Origin: Haliclystus octoradiatus
Taxonomy: Eukaryota; Cnidaria; Staurozoa; Stauromedusae; Haliclystidae
Length of the DNA stretch: 64,000 nt
Assembly: GCA_916610825.1 (NCBI GenBank)
Contig: OU744448.1
Coordinates: 11,908,125 to 11,972,124, forward strand
Reading direction: 5' to 3'
Below, one piece after another: positions 45,601 to 57,600 of this stretch. The position numbers and the translations under genes were made by a program. Numbering within the stretch: the stretch's first letter is position 1; every line of letters begins with the position of its first letter. The notes under the pieces were generated by a model. The model made no database searches. It was given only the letters and a program-made list of their open reading frames with translations, and had not been told where the DNA came from.

Positions 45601-48600
45601 GATATCACCGCCAATCCACCATTGTGAGTTGCGAGTTAAACACGTCAGAAATTTGAAAGACTATTATGTTGATTCCCTTGCGTTCTCTTTTGATATTTTT
45701 AATGATGTTTGAGGATTCTATTCAAATTATATTTAATGAAAATTAATACAAAGGGCAGCCGCGTTTACGATATGGATTTCGTTAGATATTTTGTTTGTTG
45801 TTAGAGAATGAGTGGGTCTAAATCCCGGTAACCCAGCTCACAAGAGTGATATTTTAAATTCACCATTTTTATTTTAACCTTTTACCCATGTCATTCATAA
45901 ACTCTATAGCGTCTCTCAATAGACAAGCAAATTTTGCTTACGAGATGACGTCAACCACTGTATATCATATTTCATAAATCAATGTCTTTAGTCTGTAAAT
46001 ATTTTTTTATCATGTGGTTGAAATAAAATTCTATTACATTCTATTCTATATAATCCCTTAATATCAAGAAAAATTTTGATTGGACATACCTTCGTATCGA
46101 CTTGGCTTGACTTAAAGCATCTGCTTTGCTGTGATCGTTAGCAGGTATAATAGCAGTAAATCCAACATTCTGTATTACTTCAATGATGTCTCTAGGTCCG
46201 ACCTTATCCAAATCGTACTTGAATAGACCACGGCTAGTGGCAAGGGATACTGAGGCAGATGACACACCAGCAAGTTTACGTATGTTTGATTCAATGAGGT
46301 GAATACAACTGGCACATGTCATCCCACTGATCTGAAAACAATCAATAGATTTAATTTTTATAAATATCAATTAAACATAATCCCTTGCATTCAAGGTCTT
46401 TACAATATTGTATCATACAAAGTTTCTTATTGTGATCAAACGGCAATTGCACAAGTTGCTGGTGTTGGTAGAAGATGGAGACTTTATTGCATTGTTCCCC
46501 GTTAAAGAATTTGAACCTAGTACAGTATCATGTACAGTAAATATCACATACACATTAAACAATACCATTAAGATTCTCGCAATCGTTTCCTCTGTCAAAT
46601 CTAATTCCTGTTTCAGGAGATGGAAATTACACCCCACATTCATCTATTGAATAATTAATTACAACTATTACATCATCAAAATTACTTATACATACATAAC
46701 ACAACATCACAGTAAATCGATATTAGAATACATTAGTCAACTAATCAACAATCTATAATACATAATCATTACATGTAAATCTTACAATCTCCCAGAAAAG
46801 GGCATGTGGTACCATAACAAAACAGTTGACTACTACAGTATATCAAATAAGCATGTATAATAATTAGGTCATGTGATAACACTCTAAATCCTCTTGTAAT
46901 ACAGCATATAGATTGTAACTCACATATTACTACTCAAATTCAAAAAAGTATACACTTCTGTTACATACTAATCTGATAACACTACAATTGCATAGAAGAT
47001 TTGTGAAAAATGTTTGAGTTAGAAATCCTTAACTGCAACAAAATTATTTTGAAAAATTGAGTATTTTTTTGGAGGAGATTGGACATTTTTAGCAACCGTT
47101 TCTGGGGCTGATGATGAATAGTAAGGCTTTGCATGTATATGGCGTTTATGATGTAAATCAGTTAGACGTGACAGTAAAAAGGATTTGTCATTCTTGGATA
47201 AGGACAACAGATGGCTATTACCGTCTATAGAAAATGAGGTCATTAATTTTTCCCCATCTAAAATGGACGATATGATAATATTAATATAATAATAATATAT
47301 ACATTTACATAGCGCTTATATCAAAAAGCTATAAGCGCTTTACAAATTTGAATTAAGAACACAGGAGCGAAAAAAGAGCATGATTAAAAATGCTGATATT
47401 GAGCTAGTATTGAAATTATCAAAACTGGACAACGATAAACAAAATACCGATAAGGCTGGAAGCTGTGACTACGACCAAGGTGAAATCGTTGACTTTGATA
47501 TTGCTGATAATGATTATGGTGACTTATGAACCTTTAAATATGTTGATTCATCGACCCAGACATTAGAATTTTAATTCTTGATGCCTACATCAAATTTAAA
47601 TCCTTTTGAAAAGTCATACTTTGATGGCGATGACAACAAGACGAAGTTTTATACTGGTTTACCAAGCTATGAAATATTGGTTACTACTTATAAATTCGTG
47701 GTTCCTTTTGTGAACAGGAAAATTACAGCACTCACTCTATTTCAAGAATTTTTGGCAGTGTTGATAAAGCTGGGCTTGGGTGTACCATTCAAAGATCTAT
47801 CATATCGGTTTGAGATGTCAGTGCCTGCAATTACAAAGATATTTTCAAGGTGGATGCCTGTTCTTGATGCCAGACTTTCTGCACTTATATCATGGCCTAA
47901 CAGAGAACAATTATGGTTCACAATGCCAAAAAGCTATCAAAAAGCCTTTGGACACAAGGTAGCAGTCATCATAGATTCTTTTTAAGTATTCGCAGTGTTT
48001 GTCCACGGGCGCAGACCTTTTCCAATTGTAAGCATCATAACACTGTCAAGGTATTGATTGGAATTACCCCTCAGGGTACAATTAGCTTTGTCTCTGAAGC
48101 ATGAGGTGGTAGAACCTCAGAAAAAAAAATTAACAGAGAACTTTGACATGTTCTCGAGTTATGTTCTTGCAGATAGAGGTTTTGCCATTCAGGAGAATGT
48201 AACGATGACAGGTGCAGAACAAGCAATCCGTGAATTTACCAAGGGTGTTCAGCTTGATCTGATCGATGTTGAGAAAACTATGACAATTGCGAATGTTAGA
48301 ATTCATGTCGAAAGAGTAATTGGACTGTTGCATCAAAAGTACAGCATTCTGGAAAGAACACCTCCAATTGACTTCATGACACCTAGTGGGTCAAACGACA
48401 TTCCTACTATTGATAGCATTATAAGAGTATGTTCAGCACTTGTAAACCTATGCGTACCTATCATATCTTTTGATTAGAACATTATGCCTGCACAAAGTAA
48501 CAACTTTAACATCCAATTCGGAAACAAACTAGTTTCTCAAATCAAGTTGTAAACCCAAATTTTTACGTAATCGATTAAAATTTACTGACACGTGTTTGTA

Positions 48601-51600
48601 TATACTTGACTAACCATGGTCAGAAATGATGTTGAATAGTTGAATAGAAACTATGTGTAAATATGTTTTTTAAATCAGTCGTGATTCCGTTGCTATTGAG
48701 ATAAGTGTTACAAAATTGATGTAACAAGTAACCATTTACAAGTATATGTATATTAATTGTATTGTATAAGAAAAATATGAAAGTTACCGCCCAACGCTAC
48801 ATCAAAGAAAAACGGTATAAAAAGAGTGTCAAACTGCAAGAGTTTCTTCTTTTCTTGTATTATCTCGGTGTTAATAAATCCTCAATGTAATCTGCAAAAG
48901 GCGAGTTACATCAAGAATATAACCAAAATTAAAATTGAGTGATGACGATGAATCATGTATGAACTATGATGTATAAATGTTGTTCTTGATCTGAAAATAT
49001 GAGTATTCTTCTAACCATAGATAAGATAGCATACAATCGTATTTATATAAGAAACTGCACAGAGAATGATAGATTTGATGATAATGTTAAATGGAAAGAT
49101 CACCAGTTTAATTATCCTGCTAAAGATGAGGATAGTCAATATGAAAGAGCAAATGCTGTAATGTTTGATAGAAATGAAATTTATTGTGACTACCGGTATG
49201 TCAATGCAGAAAATAATGACATGGTATCTGATTATTTTCCATCAAATGATGAACAGTCTGCTGTCGAGTCTAGAGAGTAGGATAGATTAACTAGCTCAGA
49301 TGATTAATGTATGGATAATGTAAAAAAAGGAACAGCTTAGCTTACATAGAACAACTTTCATTTCTCTATATGACTACAATGACAACCTGGTCACTGCAGT
49401 GGATTTCTGCAGAACAAATAGGCGTTTAGTAATGCAAAGGGAAAAACTATCATGTGAAATTGGTTGACTTTATAGATCCCATCACAAAGTCAACTGATGC
49501 TAGATGTAACGGGCTAAATGTAACAAGTAAATGCTGAAATAAAGATATAAAAAGGACTCCAAAGTATATCTGAAGAAAACAGTCTGTCAATCAATAATAT
49601 CAAATAGATGAAATATTTATTTATTTTGTTAATTAAATTGATTTGAGTTCTATAAATATATTTTGGAGTCCTATCTCTATTTTGGGATTCATTTTTAGAA
49701 TTTTCTGTGCACGTTGCTCATTATTTCATATGCTTCATTGTGTAGGTGTGAATGCCCACAAGGATTTGTTGGATCACCATGCAAGCACCAGGATGTTATT
49801 TGGGTTAGCAGATTACCATTGTTCTCATCAAACTTCCTGCCTGTATTCAGCCCACTACAACATCAAAAATTTGCAAAAATTTCAATAGGAGATGCTGGCC
49901 CAATTACCTTGTATGAAGGGGGTAAGAGATAGACTATGCAGTGCAAAGGTAGTCAAAACCCGGGTTGATAAGCTTTCTTGTAATTTCAATTCACTTGAGA
50001 ATGAAACTGACAGAGAAACGCTATGTTCTACTGCAGATGATGGGAACGCTTTGTCTACAGAAATCAGTGATGAAGTAAGCTTTGAATTGCAAGCAAGCTG
50101 CGATAAAATTGATCAAGAATCTCAAATGAAAAGTAAGATAAGCAAAACTAAGCTGATGCTAATGGAAGCACATCAAACATTGAATTTCATCCAAATAGCG
50201 ACAATGTTTATCCCAACTATATGAAAGGTGTGGCCAAGTTCCGTAACCAGGTTTCGTCAATGTCAGCAAACAGGGTGATTAGCTCATTGCATTGCTTTGG
50301 GAGCACATCAGTTAACACAGTGGTCAGCAAAAATTACAGGTCCACAGAAGGCGAAGAAAAACAAAACAAGTGTTCTTCCTAGCACTATAACGTGAATAAA
50401 ACAAAACAAAATGGTTCAAAAAATATTGATGATAATTGCTGTCGCTGGATGTATTATCTTGGATGATGCCCTAGCAATATATGGTACCAAAGTCAATCGT
50501 TCTATAATATGCGTTTCTTTATAATCATTCAGTTCATCATGGCGGCAGCTCAACTGATGACATGTTCTGATGAAGATTTGTTTACAAAGAGGTGTGGCTA
50601 TGTCTCTTTTCTCTTTGTAATTGAAGAAATGTATGTGGAATGATGATCGAAATGAATGTCAATTGATGAAGCATGTTGCATTGTTCAATGGTAAGCAATG
50701 AGAATTCTTATATCCCATCTATGAACTCCCAGCTACTGTGGCTCACTGCAATTAGACCTACATAACTACGATTCCATTGCTACTGGTTTGATTGCAACAC
50801 TTATTTTGTGATGACGATAATTGACACAATTCTAAATTAATTATAGTATTTATTTAACTTATCAGGGGGTAAAATCAAACCACTTAGAAGCTGGTACTCC
50901 AGGTTATCAAAATTAAAATCTTGGTTAGATGGGACTTTTCAATTTGCTGTCTTTACTTATTCGCCAGAGAGTCTACGAAAATGAGGATATTAACAACCTT
51001 TATCTGAGCTATGAAAACTTATTTGTGATTGAGAAAAGCCCCAATAGAAGTAATACCAAGTATGCAGGACATTATATTTACCCCTATACATCAAAGATCC
51101 ACAACAGCATGGCAGGAATGGTGACAGGACATTTTGTCCAACGCGAAGGCTGCAGTGTGTACTATCTCATCGGATATTTGCAGAGGCACTTGGTGATAAG
51201 CTGTTTTCGAGTGGCTCAAAGTCTCTGCAGTCAAGAATAGTCGAAATGTTTCATGCAGATACCTCAGAAGCAGTGAAGCAGGATATATTATACAATATCA
51301 AATGTCCAATCCTGGTGGGTCTCTATGTCTGTTGATTGTAGTGTGGTGTTTGGTATGGGAATCGACTGTTAGAACGTGCATAGAGTGGTGAATTTGGTCC
51401 ACCAAAGACTATTGAACAATATATACAAGAGAGTGGGAGAGATGGAAGGGAAAATGACCTAAGTTGCAGGATAATTTTATACAATGCTACACATATATCA
51501 TCTTTTTGGATACGACAAACTTACTCATCATGCCAAGACAGACAAGAAACAGCAGTGAGCAGCAGAACACGTTATCCTTCGTATTAATTCGAATGGTAGT

Positions 51601-54600
51601 CAATCAACAGGATCTCGCACACACAGCGTTCTACTTGGACTTTTGCCAGAAGAAAGACAAACACTTATCAGAGAGCTGGCCGTCGAAGTGTCTTTGATGA
51701 ATACGCCATCGAAATCATCGTCGTAGAATACCAACCAACAAGCACAACATACAACAAAAACAACCGCGCCTGTGGCTACAGAGGGTACGTCTATTTATCT
51801 ATTTATGACTTTAACCAACCATTGCCATCATATATTAACACATTTACAATGCCAACACCATCGAATCAGGAATCTCCGAACACTGCTAGTTCTCTGACTG
51901 GGGCCACACCTGGCGTAAACTACTACACGCCCGTGACATTGCAACCAGGTCCCACTTACACCTTGCTAGGTGTACCGGTCTACCACCAGCCACTCAATAT
52001 GGGACCGGGTTATTCATCCGTCTCATCTAAGCTAGTGAAATAAATAGTAAATGGGAAATTTATTGAACTGGGGGAGCTGCTGGCAAGACATTCTGTCGAG
52101 GTAGAGAATGAGCCACAGTTGTTTACAGACGGACGATTAGTCCTTACAAATACACCAAAGCGTATTTATGGATAATTACCCTTAATCACCTACGTAATAA
52201 TCACATCTTAATAATAATAGCTATTACAGAATAATAATCATGTGAGTTTTAGCCTATGTATTGTTGAGGTTTGCAAATTATATTTTACTCTTGATTTGAG
52301 CATCACAAGCAACGCCTGATCTATGTCTCAAGGCGACGTGACAAATTGGCGTGCCCGAGTGATTAAATAATCACCGTTTACAAATACATTATATATACTT
52401 ACTATAATATCATCATATCAACAGTACAATCCGTTATGGATTTAAAATGACGAACGTTAAATTTATCAAATCCTGAACGCACAGCAGCGTGGTTCACGGC
52501 ATTTGGTGCTAAAATACGTGGTAAAGGTCTTACAGATGACGAATTGAAAGGAAAGCTACAAATTACAGACCTTTTCCTTGAGCTATGTGGCGAAGACACA
52601 CTCATGAAGCTGGCCTGTCTTGCCAAGCCACGAAATTTGGAAAATATACCTTTCCAAGAAATTAAAAAGTTGGCCACAGCGTTGGTAGAGCCAAAACAAC
52701 TACTCACGATCACAAAAGCAATCGGACGAATCGTCGGACGATCTTCATGTAAAAACTAATCATGCTGCAGATCGATGCGAATTTGGGAAATTTAAAAATG
52801 GAGATGAAGATCCCGTTGAAGAGCTAAAGAAAATGGTATTTATAAATTCATTTGCTGATCCTAAGATCAAGAAAGAACTATTGGATTACCTGAGAATCAT
52901 ATCTACCGCTACGTACGAAGAGTCAAGAGAACAAGTACGGCACTATAATCAGACGACGTTGTTCATAAATCGTGATGTCAAACGGGTAAAAAGATGAGAA
53001 GTCAAACCAGAATTAGGCCAATTAGAAATATTAATGCTAATTTCAAGACAAATCAGCCTGCTTGTGGTAATTGTGGAAGTACTCATTCATCCAGGGCAAG
53101 TCCCGCCTACGGCAAAGAATGCACGTCATGCTATAAAAAGGGACATTTTAGTAACGTATGTCGTAGCCGCAGTATGTCAACACTACTCAACGTACTAACT
53201 TGAGCGGTGCAGCATCAAAACGAGGAGGCAGTATTTACCGAAATCAACACTCAAATAAATCAAAAAGACTTACAAATTTTATTAACGATCAAGAAACTGA
53301 TGTTGAAATCCAAGATAATGAATACTGTGGTATTTATGATAATTATCTTATTTGGGAAGAACAATCATATGGTGCTAACAGCATGAATGAAATTATTGAG
53401 CAGGTTGTGATTAATAACAAAGCCATACCTATGCAACATGATACAGGTGCTTGTTGCACAATTATTTCAACAGCCATTTGGGAACAAATTGGCAGCTCTG
53501 ATTTACAACCATTCGTTCGTAAATTACAATCATACGATGATAATGGCCTATCCGTTATCGGCCAGTGTTTAATAAATATTCAACGTGATAATAAAGTAAT
53601 TAATACCTCATTTCCAATTCAGATTGTAAAATCTTCCCGCCCTTATGGCTTGCTAGGAGGGATTTACTTAATCAAAATGATAAACAGTACGTGGGTAGTA
53701 TATCTTCTGCGGAATTTCTCCATGTAGTCAAAGGTGTTGTTGCAACGATGAAGCTTAAATCAGACGCTAATCCAAAATTTTGCCAGGCTCGTCCTGTGCC
53801 ATTGCCTTTGCATGCTGCAGCTACTGCTGAACTGGGTCGACTTAAAACCATGGGTGTTATCGAACTGATTAAAACGGGTGGAGCAATCAATTCTTCTACT
53901 GTAGTATGGGTAAAACATCCCTTAGGAGGGCTGCGAATGTGAATTGATTTCAGCATACATGTGAACAGCAAAATTCTCAGCGTCACTTATCCTATACCAA
54001 ACATAGAAAGTATCTTCAGCGAGTTAAATGGTGCTAAATATTTTGCCAAAATAGATCTCAAATCAGCATATTGGCAAATTGCCATAGACAAAGTTGCCCA
54101 GGATCTGTCCATAATAAACACCCATAAGGGATTATTTCGTGTAACTCGATTACAAATGGGCATGAAAAACAGCTCTGCCATACTCCAATAAGCAATTAAA
54201 AACGTTCTCAACGGCTTAAAGGGTATTATTCCATACCAAGACGATGTCTTGATTTATGGTAAGACTTGTGAATCATTACAGAGACACGTGAACACAGTCA
54301 TGGAGCGCTTCAAACAACGCCGGCTTTCAGTAAACAAAGATAAATGCGTACATGAAGTCTCTGACATAACATTTTTGGGTTTTCGAATTTCTGAAAAAGG
54401 CATAGGCCCTGATCCTCGACTTGACGAAAACGTTCTTGCTATTGACACACCTAAAAACAAACAGGAAGCTTTATCTTTTTTAGGTCTTGTAAACTTTTCC
54501 GGCCGTATGGTCACAAATTTTGCTAAAAAAATTGCTCCTTTAAATTCTATCCGAAAACAAGATGTTAATTTCGAATGGAACTATGCAGCACCACAAGCAT

Positions 54601-57600
54601 TTGATCAACTAAAGGCTGAGCTGGCATCCACACCTGTCGTTCAGCCATATTCCCTATCAAAACCTGTGACTTTGACAACTGATGCATCAGGCACCGCTAT
54701 AGCTGGCATTTTAACACAAAATGGTCATCCTGTAATTTATGTTTCAAAAACTCTGACGCCAGCTGAAAGCAAATACTCTGCAACTGAACGCAAGGCTTAT
54801 GCCGTTGTTGGTGCGTTGAGCGCCTTCGCCAATTTTTACTTAGACGAAAATTTACTATAATAACAGATCACCAATCTCTAGCATTTTTATATGGTGAAAA
54901 TAAAGGGATCCCAAAAACTGCCTCTGCACAAGTTTCTCGTTGTGCCATAAAACTCATGGCATTTGGCTTCAAACTGGAACATCAACCTGGCGCCACAATT
55001 ACTCACACGGATGCTCTTTTAAGTCTATCACAAACAACAATAACACATGAAGATGTTGTGGCCAGTGTCACCATAGCAACTGATTCCGCATTTTTATTAC
55101 CTGTGATTTCCACTGATGATTTGATCAATACAAAAAATGAGCAACAAAAAATGATTTACTTTCACAATCAATACAAAAACGTATTATTTCCGGTAATTGG
55201 TCTCGCCTTTCCGAAGCTGAAAAGCCGTTTTCGCGTGCACAAAATCAATTAACGATTGAGAAAACCATAATTTATTTCCATTCTGCTCCATTCATTCCTC
55301 ACCAATTAAGGAACGCGGTCCTAAAACGAGTACATGACACTCATGCAGGCATTCATTCAACCAGGAGATTGCTTTTGCAGGGGGCTTGGTGGCCTGGAAT
55401 TTTCAGGGATGTTGAAAATTATGTCTCTAATTGTCCACAATGCTGTAAATTACGACCACAGTGTGCCCGTGCCATCCACACTTGGCCTCAAGCAGCCCAA
55501 TGGAAATGAATCCATATGGATTATGCGTACATCACAGATGTAGGAAACATTTTAATTGCTGCTGATGCTGGCAGTGGTTGGATTGAGGCCGCCAGATGTC
55601 CAAATCGAGCTACCCCCACAGTAGTAAAAATTTTAGCTAATTTGTTTTCTCGTTTTGGCATACAGGAATGTTTCGTATCGAATAACCCGAAAGAATTTAT
55701 AAACGATGAAATAGTCAATTGGTTACGTCATTCAGGATGTCGAAAAATTGATTCACCCGCTTACTTTCCTTGTGCCAATGGTTTGGCGGAACGCGCAGTT
55801 CAGACAGTAAAGCAAGCTATGAAAGCAAGGCAAACAGGTCTTCGCGTTTCTTTTGATTTATTTTTATGCCGCATACTCAGTGTTCATCATGCATTATCCC
55901 TTGCGCGTGGGAAATCCCCTGCTGAAATACTACTCGGGTGTAACATTAGAATTCCCTTTGTTGCTGACTTTGCAACGGGGGATATAGTTTTGTATAAAGC
56001 ATCGGTAGCTCACTCCCTTAACGAGGTCGAATATGTTATTCCAAAGGGCAGCAATACTGCCTGGTTATAAGATCGTGGTAGAACAATATTAGTTTCGCAA
56101 AACCAATTTGCTAGTGCTGGTTCTTGAGAACGAACGAAAAATGAACATGTTATACATAATTGGGAAGATATTACAGAAGATCTCAATGTAAATACACCGT
56201 TATGACGTCGTTCAACAAGAGCAATGAGACCTCCTAGCCGATATGGCTATTAAAATAATTGTACGTAAATTAGTAATGAGTTTGTAAAATGTTTAGAATA
56301 ATTATTGGTATATATATATAATAATAACTAATTAAATTGTTCATAATAATTATAGATATTAAACTCTTCCTGCGAAGGGGGAGAATGTGGTGTTGTCACC
56401 ACATGATAAAACATAATTATAATCTATTTATAATCTATTAAAATAATTACCCTTAATCGCCTACGTAATAATTACATCTTGATAATAATAGCTATTACGA
56501 AATAATAATGATATGTGAGTTTTAGCCTATCTATTGTTGAGATTTGCAAATTATATTTTAGTCTTGATTTGAGCATAAGCAACGCCTGATCTATGTCTAA
56601 ATGGGACGTGACACTTTGGAAATACACTATGTAAAATCTTATAATTTTTTATTCTCCAAATGGCGTGTTCAACATATATTCTACAATTAGCAACATCAAT
56701 GGTGTCTGTCACTTCCTTCGAAGTCATCTATTTGTTGATTTTGGCAAAAGGAGGTATGGTAAGTTTAAGTTGCTTTCATTGGGCAGCAAGCAAGCTCTCA
56801 ATGTCAACACCGTTGTCTGCCATGACCTCATCTCCATTTTCGAGCAGTTCCAGAATCTTGCAGTCCATAGTGATTGCCTTGTCAAGAATGCATCCAACAT
56901 GATTGGAAACAAATGTAGCAAACCCATTAGGGGCAATGCCAACCAGCCCTTTGCCAGTATTGTGAATTTTTTGTAGAATATGTCTTGGATTGGACTCCAA
57001 GATGAAAAGGCTTTTCTATAAAAATCTCAGTGTAGTCTATGATGACCCTAACATTTGGATACTTTTGATTGAAGCAAGCAGGTCTATATGTATCAATAAC
57101 AGCTTTGGAAGCCCAAATATTAAGCTTCTTTAATCGGATATAAAGTAGATGTAACCAAGTTCTGAAGTATCTAGTAAATGTGCTGGTACTTATGCCAAGT
57201 CTGTAACCAACGTCTCCTAACGTCAAATTACTTCTTAGCCTCATCAAACACAAAAGTAGCTCATCTTCACCAGTTAATATTCTACGATTAGGGTTATTAA
57301 ATTTCGAGGTTTTACTGAAACCATAATATTTGATGTCAGGTAGATCTCGTGCAAAAAGTTGGATATTTCACAACCAATGTAGAATTTAAGCATAGTATCA
57401 TTAAATTTCATTGTGCTATACCGTACATCATCTTTTGGCTGCCTTCTTAAAATTAAATTTTCTTGAAACAGGATATCAATGTTGTTTTTAAAGTTGCTGT
57501 TTCTTGCAACTATTCTGCTAGTTGCATCTCTAGGCCAGATATTTTTTGTTGACATTCAACAACCGTACAGTGCTCAAAATCATCATTAATTATGATACCT

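Larger units (their letters stand above)
52172..56613 (+). mobile_element. Ty3/gypsy LTR retrotransposon, decayed
   Basis: Order is LTR, primer-binding site, gag, zinc knuckle, protease, reverse transcriptase, RNase H, integrase, polypurine tract, LTR. RT before integrase identifies Ty3/gypsy. The two LTR copies are similar but differ by many substitutions and small indels, so the insertion is old. Several stops and an integrase active-site change make it non-functional. Antisense to ATP7, in intron 2. Confidence 0.92.

Noticed and set aside
52172..56613. Gypsy element as an active or envelope-bearing retrovirus
   Set aside because: No envelope-like frame between integrase and the 3' LTR, multiple stops and frameshifts, and diverged LTRs.
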